A DNA stretch of 64,000 nt from Doryteuthis pealeii (taxonomy: Eukaryota; Mollusca; Cephalopoda; Myopsida; Loliginidae): the NCBI GenBank assembly GCA_023376005.1, contig CM042179.1, forward strand, positions 23,235,752 through 23,299,751. The letters run 5' to 3'. The notes under the pieces are model-generated. The model saw only the letters and a program-made list of their open reading frames with translations, was not told the DNA's origin and made no database searches. The translations under genes and the position numbers were made by a program. Shown piece by piece: positions 31,000-40,997 of the stretch. The first letter of the stretch is position 1; each line of letters begins with the position of its first letter.

Positions 31000-31605
31000 T
31001 ATACCAGATAATAGCTATAATGTGGTTTAGCCCAAAAAGTTGTGTCATCTACACCAAGAATGCCAAGAAAAAGTTAAATTGTCCTAAGAATTTCTGGTAT
31101 GTTAATGAAGATAATTCTAGACTTTCATAACAATTCTTGAAATTATCTGGAACGTTAATGGCACAGATGACCACACCTGAAGGAAACTACAAAGGATCTT
31201 GGAAACAACAATTTTTTGAGGGGAAATGAAAAGAATTCTTATATCAAGCATTATTCTTCAAATTGATAATTAAAGTTTGTTTAAATTTTTTCCCCCTAGA
31301 AACAAACTAAATCATATCTGAATTTTTTCAATGATTTATCTGAATGTGCATTTCCACGTTGATTCTTTAAAAAGGAAAAGGATGAAAAGCAAACGGCACA
31401 AAATGGCTACCAATCTTGACCATTCTATTTAGCAGTGATAAAGATACACAATGTATTTTGGCAATTCCAAATCATTTTGGCTGGAAATGAAAAGGTAACC
31501 AAAACTCACTCCCAAGAGGTTGTCTCCTCAAACTGCACCTCCCCATTGCACTAAAAAGGGCAACGTCCATGTCAATACTTAAGGATTGACCCTACTGTAT
31601 AACAG
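31000..31605. other. No recognised gene or repeat
   Basis: Compositionally less extreme than its neighbours and without obvious repeats; no frame with a domain. Candidate single-copy DNA. Confidence 0.45.
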
Positions 31606-31609
31606 AAGG

Positions 31610-31772
31610 GGACACGGAATAAATTTAAAAAAATGAAATATTTGGATCTTACCAGAGAACTGAAAAAACTGTGGAACATGAAGGTAAAAGTTGTACCAAT
31701 TGTAGTTGGTGCCCTTGGTCTCCAAGGGTTCGGAAAAGAAATTTGGAGCAATTAGAAATCAGAGGAAGAACC
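31610..31772 (+). pseudogene. LINE-alpha C-terminal remnant
   Basis: Encodes KYLDLTRELKKLWNMKVKVV and PIVVGALGLQGFGKEI, the end of the LINE-alpha polyprotein, before a stop. Confidence 0.82.
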
Positions 31773-31815
31773 AAGACCAATCAAACAACAAAAATAATGA
31801 TTAATGAATAACTCT

Positions 31816-31818
<3 letters not shown>

Positions 31819-31855
<37 letters not shown>

Positions 31856-32255
31856 GGTGCGTGGGCTAGTGGTTAGAGTCGTGGAAAATGGACTCGTCAA
31901 TTCGAGTCCAATTCCTAGACAAAGCTGTTGGCATTTCACATAGCGCTAATACCCTTGGGAAAGGTATGAATCCATATATTCTCCCTCCAGCTATGGGTTA
32001 AATAGTAGGGCAAACTGGGCCCTTTAGCCTTGGGTAGGTAACTAGTCTAGGAGAGGGATAACTCTGAATTCAAAATTCCTGAGGTCAGTCGTTGATTGGG
32101 TTTGTGGCAACAATTCTTTCCTATTGACTGTGCCAAAAAGTGTGGATGGTCCAACACAAGCCTTCACCACTATAAACAAATCACTGTGTTGGTGTTCATT
32201 GTGTGTGTGAACCCTCATGTGTCGAAAATCGCTGAGAGAGTCACAACCACAAAAT
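31819..32255 (+). mobile_element. Long tSINE-2 variant, copy 2
   Basis: (TA)n 31819-31851, head ggctagtggttagagtcgtg (box A) and gagtccaattcc (box B), body, then the same 170-bp extension as 27118-27285 (gttgattgggtttgtggcaa). Two independent copies with the same 3' extension define a subfamily. Confidence 0.8.
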
Positions 32256-32275
32256 ATGTGTGTACAATCGGCTGC

Positions 32276-32485
32276 AATTAATCAATATCTTGATTAATTC
32301 AGTGGATTTAACCCTGAAGATCCTTATGGTAAAATTCGAGTAGGTTATTCCTGTGTATACCATTATAATAATACATTTTCTCTACTCATGTATTGAGCAC
32401 TTTATATTTGTTATATCGCTGTCTTATCATTGTGAAACTTGTATCAACTAACCATTGTGACCAATTTCACCAGTAAGTCACCATT
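32276..32485 (+). mobile_element. Hammerhead foldback, plus arm
   Basis: Inverted partner of 33058-33300 and 33640-33745: aatcaatatcttgattaatt, ataacaaatataaagtgctc (as complement) and the hammerhead core are mirrored. TA repeat at 32502-32520 follows. Confidence 0.75.
32309..32347 (+). ncRNA. Hammerhead-like ribozyme motif
   Basis: Stem I TAACC (32309-32313) / GGTTA (32343-32347), perfect; core CTGAAGA (32314-32320); short stem II CC/GG with one flanking base each side; AAA where GAA is expected (G12 to A); ATTCGAGT (palindrome ACTCGAGT with one change); A. The G12 change should inactivate it. The partner arm retains GAA and the intact palindrome. Confidence 0.55.
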
Positions 32486-32844
32486 TTCATCTAAAATCAT
32501 ATATATATATATATATATATGCAGTGAGACTCCTAATATTTGTATATCTCTTCTAATTCTGTAAAATTAATAAAATCTTCATGTCTTCAATTAATGATGT
32601 AGAGGATATTCTATATGAATTTTGATCACCTAAAAGTTCAATCATGATTCATAAACTACACAAGCAATAAGTCAGCACTCCCAAAATTTCCTTTAGTCTG
32701 TACTGGCAAGTTGACCTAAGACTGCACTAAGATTAGATTTTGTACAAAGTTCAAAGGTGATCCATGTAGTAATGACCTAAGTAGCACAACTGTCTTGGCC
32801 TTAATCAAACTGTATTCATTTGATTACTAATGCACCTGCCAATT

Positions 32845-33009
32845 AGCAATATTCTTTTTTATTATCATTATTATTATTATCATCATCATTCGTATCCACC
32901 CATCCTTCATGTTTGCTTAATCTCAACTGTTATTACTTTTGTTTTGATGAACCCTTAAACTAAATCCCCTTCTTCAAAACTCTCACCTCTGTGTGTCTGT
33001 GTTTAAAAG

Positions 33010-33050
<41 letters not shown>
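32845..33050. repeat. ATT/ATC tract and (TA)n microsatellite
   Basis: Short ATT/ATC repeat 32855-32890 and (TA)n 33010-33050; unclassified sequence between. Confidence 0.85.
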
Positions 33051-33053
<3 letters not shown>

Positions 33054-33057
33054 GGAA

Positions 33058-33300
33058 ATGACTTACCAATAAAAAATATTAATTAATCCCAATATTTGGT
33101 TGGTATAAGTATTAATCGGATAAGTCAGTGTTATAACAAATATAAAGTGCTCAAAACATTAGTAGAGTGGATTTAGTATTACAGTGGAAACAGAAATAAC
33201 TTACTCGAGTTTCACCATGAGGATCTTCAGGATTAATTCCAATGAATTAATCAAGATATTGATTAATTACAATTAATTGCAGAAGTTAATATTGCAATTA
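33058..33300 (-). mobile_element. Hammerhead foldback, minus arm
   Basis: Inverted copy of 32276-32480. Contains the motif at 33198-33235: minus CTGAAGA (33230-33224), CC/GG stem, GAA (33213-33211), palindrome ACTCGAGT (33210-33203), A. Stem I has one mismatch then four pairs. Confidence 0.75.
33198..33236 (-). ncRNA. Hammerhead-like ribozyme motif
   Basis: Same class as 32309 with intact GAA and a perfect palindromic stem III (ACTCGAGT). Stem II is only 2-3 bp. Judged probable but weak. Confidence 0.5.
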
Positions 33301-33321
33301 TTATCATTGAAAACAGTTTCC

Positions 33322-33326
<5 letters not shown>

Positions 33327-33404
<78 letters not shown>
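33327..33404. repeat. (TA)n(TG)n microsatellite
   Basis: About 17 TA then 21 TG units. Confidence 0.96.
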
Positions 33405-33408
<4 letters not shown>

Positions 33409-33409
33409 A

Positions 33410-33741
33410 TCCAAAACATGGTAGTAAGGGATGATTATATATATGATTTCTAAGACACACTGTATTATTATTATATGATCCAGTATGTATAAATACAGTG
33501 AATCTTTAAATCACTACAGAGAGCTCAATGTATAATAAACTTTTTAGATTATATACTTCCTTTGAAAGGAAGGAAAAAATGGAATAATGGTGTTGAGTTT
33601 TTCCTTCCTTTCAAAGATATATGGCTTTTGTGGAAAAAGTGACTTACCGGTCAAATTGGTCACAGTGGTTAGTTGATTCAAGTTTCACAATGATAAGGCA
33701 GCGATATAACAAATATAAAGTGCTCAATATGTTAGTAGAGC

Positions 33742-33780
<39 letters not shown>
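33410..33780. mobile_element. Foldback pieces and (TA)n
   Basis: cctttgaaaggaaggaaaaa (33560) is mirrored at 33597-33617; 33640-33745 repeats the tip of the hammerhead foldback (ataacaaatataaagtgctc); (TA)n 33747-33779 follows. Confidence 0.65.
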
Positions 33781-33781
<1 letters not shown>

Positions 33782-33990
33782 AAGAAAGGAAGTGAATCCG
33801 ACAGTATGTAGTATATTAAGAAAAATGAAAAAACACAGGTTTAAATGGGTTAAGTGGTGAGTTTATTGGCCGATGCTGCAGTGTTTCGATCTATTAATTA
33901 GATCATCTTCAGGGCAATTGTTGGTATATGGAAGGTGATAAGAAATTATTTATCACAGAATAACTAGAAAAGCGAGTGGTAGTTATTGTT
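33781..33990 (-). mobile_element. Hammerhead-bearing repeat
   Basis: tccgacagtatgtagtatat at its 3' end resembles sequence flanking other hammerhead elements (27630, 40985, 47650: ccgtcggattca-type). Only one arm is present. Confidence 0.55.
33869..33915 (-). ncRNA. Hammerhead-like ribozyme motif
   Basis: Minus: stem I GCC (33915-33913) / GGC (33871-33869); core CTGAAGA (33912-33906); T; perfect 6-bp stem II GATCTA/TAGATC (33904-33899, 33893-33888); GAA; stem III ACACTGCAGCAT (CTGCAG palindrome at its heart); C. One extra base precedes stem II compared with the classical motif. Confidence 0.65.
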
Positions 33991-34044
33991 ATTCAGTCTG
34001 TTTAAAAATTTTGAGGTTTGAAAAAAGGGACGCTTTTGAAATAA

Positions 34045-34184
34045 GACGTCAAATATTCACTTTTGTGGCGTGAGTATGGGACGGTATAGGTGTGTGTATC
34101 GAAAGGAAACATTGTGCATTTTTTAGGTGTGTGTTGTGTGTGTGTGTGTGTATAAATTTTTTGTGATGAACGACAGCGGAAATA

Positions 34185-34221
<37 letters not shown>

Positions 34222-34225
34222 AGTC
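34045..34225. repeat. (TG)n tracts
   Basis: TG repeats at 34128-34150 and 34195-34220 with a short TA link; the 69-residue H/T frame is artefactual. Confidence 0.85.
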
Positions 34226-34254
34226 AACTGAAAAAATCATGGTATGAGCAAGAT

Positions 34255-34640
34255 ACACTCATAGAATGTGACCAAAATGAGGTTTATTTTTCAACATAGT
34301 CCCCCTTATGGTCTTCACACCTCTTCTGTTGATGCTACAGTGCTTGAATCCCATTGGCCAAAAAAAGTCATCAAGGCAGATATATGAACTTTTCAGCCTA
34401 CACTCTTAGATAGATTGATAGATACAAGGGTCAGCCAAAAAGTGCATAGGCTACCTGAGATACACTCATGGAATGTGACCAAATGAGGTTTGTATTTCAA
34501 CATAGTCCTTCTTGTGGTCCACATATTTCTTCTTCTATCAGTGTTGCAGTGATTGGATCTCATTGGTTTAAAAAAATCATCAATAGCAGATATGCCATCT
34601 TTAGCCTACCCTGGTAGTTCCTATAAAAAAAAATGATTAT
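34255..34640 (-). pseudogene. Two tandem mariner-like transposase fragments
   Basis: acactcatagaatgtgacca and acactcatggaatgtgacca begin two related about 190-bp units. The minus strand of the right unit encodes VDHKKDYVEIQTSFGHI followed by a PMHFLADP-like end; the end sequence gggtcagccaaaaagtgc has the look of a mariner terminal repeat. Both have stops. Confidence 0.65.
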
Positions 34641-34743
34641 TTTTCATGCTCTTCTGAAGGATAAGGAGATTTGTTTTGATCCTTTGCAGGATTTACGGAT
34701 TCTATACTTTCACATCTGTAGAATTTGTAAACAAAGAAAAACA

Positions 34744-35188
34744 ATTTCTCTGAATTTTTGAGATGAGGTTTGATGATTAGTATTATTTGTATTATTCGGA
34801 CTATTGTTCTCATCTTTATTGTTATCTACACTATTTCTCTGAATTTTTGAGATGAGACTTGATAATTAGTATTATTTGTATTATTTGGACTATTGTCCTC
34901 AACTTTATTGTTATCTACACTATTTCTCTGAATTTTTGAGAAGAGACTTGATAATTAGTATTATTTGTATTATTAGGACTATTGTCCTCATCTTTATTGT
35001 TATCTGCACTATTTCTCTGAATTTTTTAGATGAGGCTTGATAATTAGTATTATTTGTATTATTCGGACTATTGTCCTTATCTTTATTGTTATCTACACTA
35101 TTTCTCTGAATTTTTGAGATGAGGCTTGATAATTAGTATTATTTGTATTATTCGGACTATTGTCCTCATCTTCATTGTTATCTGGAGA
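34744..35188 (-). repeat. Five 89-bp tandem units derived from F1
   Basis: atttctctgaatttttgaga starts units at 34744, 34833, 34922, 35011 and 35100, an exact 89-bp period. Unit content equals the F1 distal arm. The last unit passes into the F1 core at 35186. Confidence 0.92.
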
Positions 35189-35420
35189 ACGTTTCGGTTG
35201 ATGTCCCTTCCAGCCTTCTTCAGGTATTTCTTGTAGGACTTGGGAACCTTCTCAGACTCGGGAACCATCTCGGATGGTTCCTGATTATGACAAGAAGGTT
35301 CCTGAGTCCAACAAGAAATACCTGAAGAAGGCCAGAGGGGACATCACCTGAAATGTTTAAACAGATAACAATGAAGATGAGGACAATAGTCTGAATAATA
35401 CAAATAATACTAAAGAAAAA
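35130..35420. mobile_element. F1 foldback, intact arms
   Basis: Left arm (ttattcggactattgtcctc ... ccttcttcaggtatttcttg) is mirrored by the right arm ending near 35415. Both arms carry CTGAAGAAGGC cores in opposite orientation. The loop (35240-35300) contains a second palindrome around aaccatctcggatggtt. Confidence 0.82.
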
Positions 35421-35717
35421 CAAACAAAAAAAACTGTTTGAAGGTTTGATATATTAAATAACAATAAAGTAATTAAAACTTGTAAACTCACAAATGGTTG
35501 GTTAATGGTCTCCAGTTAATAAAGTTTCCTCATATCCAGTTTTCAGTCATGAGATAGATCTTTGTGACAGACAAACTTCAAATTAAATGGCTAACATAGG
35601 TCAGGTATTTCATAGTAATTAGAAGATTTATTTTTCACAGAATTCAACATCAAATTGCTATATATTTCAGACTGGAAGCTGTTTATGGCTTATACCAAGA
35701 AGTTAATGCATCACAAT

Positions 35718-35719
<2 letters not shown>

Positions 35720-35762
<43 letters not shown>
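35720..35762. repeat. (TA)n microsatellite
   Basis: About 21 TA units next to a hammerhead-like motif. Confidence 0.95.
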
Positions 35763-35769
<7 letters not shown>

Positions 35770-35791
35770 CACACACACAGAGTTAGTTCTT

Positions 35792-35828
35792 CTGAAGACT
35801 GTGTACTTAAAACAACGAAACCATGGTA
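35792..35828 (+). ncRNA. Hammerhead-like motif, weak stem II
   Basis: CTGAAGA (35792-35798), an 18-base segment with only weak pairing, GAA (35817-35819), palindrome ACCATGGT (35820-35827), A. Shares stem III sequence with the motif at 10726-10733. Confidence 0.4.
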
Positions 35829-35948
35829 GGAAAAAACTTTTCTACAACTTTACAACTATTAATGCTCTATACTTTACAAGATATATTGAGCCCTTTTGGA
35901 TTAACTACTTATGCTACTACAATGATTACATGGTAGTAACTTGTTGAT

Positions 35949-35953
<5 letters not shown>

Positions 35954-35995
<42 letters not shown>

Positions 35996-36073
35996 CTTAC
36001 CAACTACTCAGCATGTTGTATCTTTTGAATTATATTCAATTTAACATCACACACACACACACACACACATATA

Positions 36074-36130
<57 letters not shown>

Positions 36131-36308
36131 CCATAGTTCCCATAAAAATTATGTGATTATGGATTTATTGGAATTTCTGTTTTGAAAGTGCAGATACTAC
36201 ACTCTTATCTACACAGAAGTTACAGATGAATGAACAAAACTACAATAAACAAATTTACACATTATCCATTTACATAGGCATTATATTGCAGAAATTTATT
36301 ATAATGCC

Positions 36309-36345
<37 letters not shown>
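35954..36345. repeat. (TA)n and (CA)n microsatellites
   Basis: TA 35954-35993, CA/TA 36045-36128 and TA 36312-36345 with unclassified spacers. Confidence 0.93.
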
Positions 36346-36791
36346 TTTTCCCACATTCCCAGAAGCTATACAGTCAATATTTTGTACATCTCTTTTAAGA
36401 GATAACCATTTCTATAGAATCTAAAAAAACCTCCTTCCCCTGACTCTAACCCACCTGAGGAAGATTCAGGTTAAATATTAAATATCCTACACTCCCATGA
36501 CTTTTCTGTTTGATATAGGCAATAGGTTTTAAGCTAGGCCATGGCCATCATAGTTCTTCTCAGATTCCATAGACACACACACACACATACAGATTCTTTT
36601 GCTTAAACAGACATAATAAAACACACACACACACACACACACAAACAAAAAGAAGAATGCAAAGAATGTAAATATATGGTTGAAATGACACCCACATAGA
36701 GAATTACAAAAACCTAGTTATTTGTTAGTAATGACAATATGTTTAGTATAATAAAATATAGAAAAATCTAAGACAAGATTGAATACATCTG

Positions 36792-36874
36792 TGCCTTGGG
36801 CAAAAATTGTTGTTGTTTTTTTTTTAAGGAGACAACACCCAAAGTATATGGGTTTAAAATCGATAAATGTTTTT
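36792..36874 (+). repeat. 83-bp direct repeat, left copy
   Basis: tgccttgggcaaaaattgtt through aaaatcgataaatgttttt; near-identical copy at 37307-37389, 515 bp away. Confidence 0.9.
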
Positions 36875-37104
36875 AGATTAGAAGAATTTTGAAAATAAAA
36901 CCAGAAGCTTCATGTGAAAATAGACAAAAAATTTATTTCAATAAGAAATTTTTTTTTTTTTGTCAAACTTTCAGATATCATTAAGAAATGATTTGTCATT
37001 CTTGTTGAAAGAAAAATTAATATGTATTTTCTTATCACTAAATAATTTAATCATCCCAAAGATAAAAACAATGATATTTGGCAATTTACTGTCTTTTCTT
37101 TTCC

Positions 37105-37306
37105 TCAGTTGGTTGAGCACCTGCCTAGGAATCGCCTAGGTTCCTGGTTTGATACTGGTCTCTGCCAACTCAGATTGGGTTATCTGATATGTATGGTAAT
37201 GTAGGGAGCTGATAGTAGGTTTGGCACTCCACCTCAGGAAAAACAATCTTCCTGGTCTAGCAAAAAGGGGATAGTCTCCCTCGTTGTCCGGATGATACTG
37301 ACAATT
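37105..37306 (+). mobile_element. tSINE-1, cut at the direct repeat
   Basis: Head cagttggttgagcacctgcc with ggttcctggtttgatactgg, body to gatgatactgaca, then breaks at the second 83-bp copy instead of continuing to the usual 3' end. Confidence 0.8.
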
Positions 37307-37389
37307 TGCCTTGGGCAAAAATTGTTGTTGTTTTTTTTTAAGGAGACAACACCCAAAGTATATGGGTTTAAAATCGATAAATGTTTTTT
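37307..37389 (+). repeat. 83-bp direct repeat, right copy
   Basis: Matches 36792-36874 almost base for base, differing in one T-run length. Confidence 0.9.
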
Positions 37390-37496
37390 TTTATAGAAAA
37401 ATATAAAGATTAATCTAAAATTAACATTGTTTTTTTCTTATTATTATTCTTTAATTTTCTTTTAATTGTTCAATGTACTTTACAACCTGTTTTCTT

Positions 37497-37715
37497 GGAG
37501 GGGCTCCTCGTGTAATGGTTATCATCATAGGAAATGGACACAACAACCAGAGTTCAAATCCTGAACAAGGTTATTTGCATTTCACTTAGCACTAATACCC
37601 TTGGTAAAGGTGTGAATCCAACTATTCTCCCTATAGCTAGGTTAAAAAGTAGAACAGACTGGGCTTTTTAACCTTGGTATGGCAACCAGTCTAGGAGAAT
37701 GAAAACTCTGTTTGT
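37497..37715 (+). mobile_element. tSINE-2 copy
   Basis: Head ctcgtgtaatggttatcatc (box A), gagttcaaatcctg (box B), body to gcaaccagtctaggagaatg; 3' tail missing. Confidence 0.82.
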
Positions 37716-37747
37716 TCATATGCATCTATCTTAAGCTGCTCATTTAG

Positions 37748-37870
37748 AAAGTGGGGGTCCCCATGGCATAGTGACTAACATGCTGAACTGCAACATTATA
37801 GTGTGAGTTCAAGATGCATAGATAGATATGGACAGATTGTGATAGATAGATAGATAGATAGATAAGTGAA
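37748..37870 (+). mobile_element. tSINE-3-like tRNA head and (GATA)n
   Basis: ccatggcatagtgactaaca (box A-like) and gtgagttcaagatgc (box B-like) with tRNA spacing, followed by a GATA microsatellite 37833-37866. Confidence 0.6.
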
Positions 37871-37973
37871 GGAAGAAATGAAAGATTATGGTTGAATTCA
37901 ACATATAAAAGTTTCTTAATTGTTTTTGAAAAGCCAATAATGATTGAGAGAAACAATTTTACAAACAACCATT

Positions 37974-38150
37974 CCGGGTCAGAGTGGACCTGAGAGTAAT
38001 GGGGATGAAGGGGTACTCTACATTCCCTAGACCTCCAAAACTGGAACCTCACCATCAGATAGAGTTTAACATTATACCCAGGACATGAAGACCCTTAGCC
38101 ACAGCCTCCTAGCACATATATGATAAAACAGGTTAGGGCTTGCCAAGACG
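37974..38150 (-). mobile_element. E1 fragment
   Basis: Plus text gggtcagagtggacctgaga, ctggaacctcaccatcagat and ctagcacatatatgat are E1 blocks in reverse order. Confidence 0.78.
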
Positions 38151-38189
38151 TAACGAAGAACACAATAAATTTAAGAAAACAGAAAAAAT

Positions 38190-38435
38190 AAGTTGTCTGA
38201 TTTTTTTTAGATGAGGTTTGATAATTTGTATTATTTAGATTTCTCAGATTGTTGTTCTCTTCAAACTCCAATCGCGCTATTACAATTTCAAACTAATACC
38301 CTTGGAAAAGGTATGAACACCCTCATCTCTTCAGTTATTGGTTAGATATTACCATTACTGCTCTTCTACAAGGATATCTTTGGCATTAAATAACCCACAA
38401 AGGGTAATATGCCCTTAAATAAAGAAACCAAACCT
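38190..38435 (+). mobile_element. F1 scrap joined to tSINE-3
   Basis: 38205-38255 (agatgaggtttgataatttg) is F1 distal sequence; 38262-38433 is a tSINE-3 from ctccaatcgcgctattacaa through the tail ggcattaaataacccacaaa to aagaaacc. Confidence 0.7.
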
Positions 38436-38524
38436 AAGCTTAGTAAATATTTATATTTCTTTGTTTACTCTTTTTTACAATTGATATTTCAGTTGTTTTT
38501 TTATTCAGTGTGTTTATTTAGTTT

Positions 38525-38768
38525 GTTAACTCAGTCTGTAGAGCATTCGGCTAGAAACCACAAGGTTCCTAGTTCAATACTGGCCTACGCCAACTCAGCA
38601 TATGAGTAGCACAGGGACCTGTGCAGTAAAGTAAGGAGCTGATGGTAGGTGTGGCACTCCACCTCAGATGCAAAAAATAATCTCCTTGGTCTAGCGCTAG
38701 TGAAAAGGGGATAGACTCTCTTGCTGATTGGCTGATGCCGACTTTAGGCCACCCCGACGACTTTACTA
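38525..38768 (+). mobile_element. tSINE-1, near full length
   Basis: Head gttaactcagtctgtagagc, box B agttcaatactgg, body, and natural 3' end ccaccccgacgactttac. Good reference copy. Confidence 0.88.
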
Positions 38769-38811
38769 CATTCATAGTAATATTTACTATACCTAAAGTG
38801 CTGGAATCATC

Positions 38812-38815
38812 ATTA

Positions 38816-38846
<31 letters not shown>

Positions 38847-39180
38847 TCATTCCATTCATTTTTTCACACCTGCCTTAGCCGGTGGTTCACTGGAGGCTGA
38901 GTGACAGCAAGTCCCTTCATGTCTTCAGGACTCTTCTGAGTATTCTAGCCAATCAATAGTGCTGTAGTCTGGGTGGTCTTGATTCTTCCTCTGATTTCCA
39001 GTTCATCCAGGTTCTTTTCCAGACCCTTTGGGATTGTTCCAAGGGCACCATTTACAATTGGCACAACCTTCACTTTCATGTTCCACAGTTTTCTTAGTTC
39101 TCTGGCAAGGTTTGAGTATTTGTCTATCTTTTACTTTCTTTCACTTTCACTCAGTGATCAGACGGGATGACAAAATCCAA
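38812..39180 (-). pseudogene. LINE-alpha 3' end with ATT tail
   Basis: (ATT)n at 38812-38848 then the LINE; minus strand encodes KYSNLARELRKLWNMKVKVV, PIVNGALGTIPKGLEKNLDE and the RILRRVLKT-like end. Frame kept over much of 38973-39170. Confidence 0.82.
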
Positions 39181-39275
39181 AAGATCACAAGTTTTCTTCT
39201 TCTTCTTCTTCTTCTTCGTCTAAACATGCTATCAATTTTAACATAATATTACCCTGATGATGGTTTCATCATCAT

Positions 39276-39446
39276 CATCATATTACTCTGACAGCATGGA
39301 TTTCCATGATTTTCTCTTGCCACCCATCTCTATCAGTCATCCCTCCTGGCAAGTACTCCTCACTACATCCAGTATTCACACAGAACTGACCAATGTAAGT
39401 TTGTGCTGGTCAGCCTACTCTGGTGTTTCTATGTGTAGGTGTCCAC
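39276..39446 (-). pseudogene. LINE-beta 3' end, downstream of LTR insertion
   Basis: Minus strand encodes WTPTHRNTRVG, PAQTYIGQFCVNTGC and GMTDRDGWQEKIMEIHAV, the last exon-like block of LINE-beta. The ATC/ATG tract at 39258-39285 is its microsatellite tail. Confidence 0.85.
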
Positions 39447-39767
39447 TGTGAATAATAATTAAAGTTCCAATTACCGTCGAACTGGGAAGACAAGGCAACA
39501 AACGGTTGTAACTGAAATACAAACCCTAATGTCACAAAGTCTACTGCAGAATGACAGGATATATATAAGACTCCACAATGTCATTCAAATCAAGCAGTCA
39601 AGCAGCCAATCAGAACTCAAGGAATAGAATGACCCAAATCACCTAAATTCATGAATGGGTCATTCTTGATATCTATATATACCAACTGTCTTGGACACTG
39701 CTTAAGTTGTACTTAGTTAGCTGCTGTTATTCAAACTAACAGTAGACTTACTGACTTCAATACACTG
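39444..39767 (+). mobile_element. Solo LTR, copy 2, inserted into LINE-beta
   Basis: Element 39449-39762 (314 bp), TG...TA, flanked by CACTG at 39444-39448 and 39763-39767. It splits a LINE-beta copy between the KDELISD-type and WTPTH segments, giving a clear insertion order. Internal TATATATACC at about 39675 could be a promoter box. Confidence 0.87.
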
Positions 39768-39995
39768 GATAATGCCACCTATGAGTTTCCCCAGTGTATC
39801 TTGTTTGTCTTGTGTGATAGGAGGTAAGTGGCCCTACAGTTACTTTTTGTGTAGTGCTGCTTCCAGGATTTGTCAAAGTGGCGAAGCAATACAGTAGCAC
39901 TGACATGGCTACAGCCTAGAAAGAATTCTTGCTTTATCTTATGAGATAGATCAGATTCCATATGATCAATAATCTGTCTATAACATTCCATTTAG
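39768..39995 (-). pseudogene. LINE-beta, upstream of LTR insertion
   Basis: Minus strand encodes DHMESDLSHKIKQEFFLGC, then KSWKQHYTKSNCRATYLLSH. The order and strand continue into 39446-39276 once the LTR is ignored. Confidence 0.85.
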
Positions 39996-40400
39996 TACAT
40001 TAAAAGAATGAAGCACTTGAACATAGGCAAAACTATTTATTCATGAATACATTTTCTGAATATTTGTTTTTTTTTTTAAATATTTTTATACTCACATACC
40101 ATCAGATTTATTTCCATTGTTACAGTCTGAAGATATTAGGTTGAAATAATTTTATAACTGTAATATGACTGATATTTAAGCTTATGTATTGATAAATCAA
40201 TTATATTGCTCTGTGTATAATTCTCTAATTATTATACATTTAGCTCTCCACATGGATCATACCAATTTTGATATATCTATATTAAAAACAGTCCTACATA
40301 GAATCATTCCCACCACCAACTTATTTAGTTACACACATATATATATGTACATACAGAGATTGATTTTTCTCGATTTGTTTAGCCTTACATTTGAATAGGT
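39996..40400. other. Repeat debris related to 33520 and 25960
   Basis: tattatacatttagctctcc at about 40235 resembles attatacattgagctctctt at 25977 and its inverted form at 33520. No gene. Confidence 0.45.
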
Positions 40401-40403
40401 ATG

Positions 40404-40691
40404 CCCGCCTAATTCATTAATTACCAATTAATTAACTTTCAAAATTAGGTACGACTTCAATTAAGCATATATTCTCCCAAAAATTGTCGGCTAAAAAAGC
40501 AATATCAAACACATTGTTTGTTTGTTTACTTCTTATATATATATATTATATATATATATATATATATGAAAGTACGTAAATAAACACTGTGTTTATTTGA
40601 TATGGCTTTTAGCCGACAATTTTTGGAGGATATGTGCTTAATTGAAGTCATACCTAATTTTTGAAAATTAATTAGTTAATAATTAATAAAT

Positions 40692-40696
<5 letters not shown>
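40404..40696. mobile_element. Foldback element with about 125-bp arms
   Basis: ctcccaaaaattgtcggcta (40473 on) is mirrored at 40605-40630; cttcaattaagcatatattc likewise. The loop is a TA repeat (40529-40567) plus a short tail. No coding content. Confidence 0.8.
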
Positions 40697-40743
<47 letters not shown>

Positions 40744-40903
40744 ATATATATAAGAGATACATAGGTAGATAATATAGAATGCTATGTTTATGATTAGTTC
40801 TCAATATTGTTCATAGAGTATGTATATATAAGTTAGGGTAGTGTAGAAATGAAGTCAATGGCAATTGGTTACTGAGAGTTTCTTACCTATGCGATTCTCA
40901 AAC

Positions 40904-40965
<62 letters not shown>
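40697..40965. repeat. (TA)n microsatellites
   Basis: TA tracts 40697-40753 and 40904-40965 flanking a 150-bp unclassified spacer. Confidence 0.94.
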
Positions 40966-40967
<2 letters not shown>

Positions 40968-40997
40968 TAGTAAATATGGAAATAAATCCGACAATAT

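Noticed and set aside
34744..35188. CRISPR-like array
   Set aside because: The whole 89-bp unit is conserved, with no variable spacers; it is a tandem copy of the F1 arm in an animal genome.
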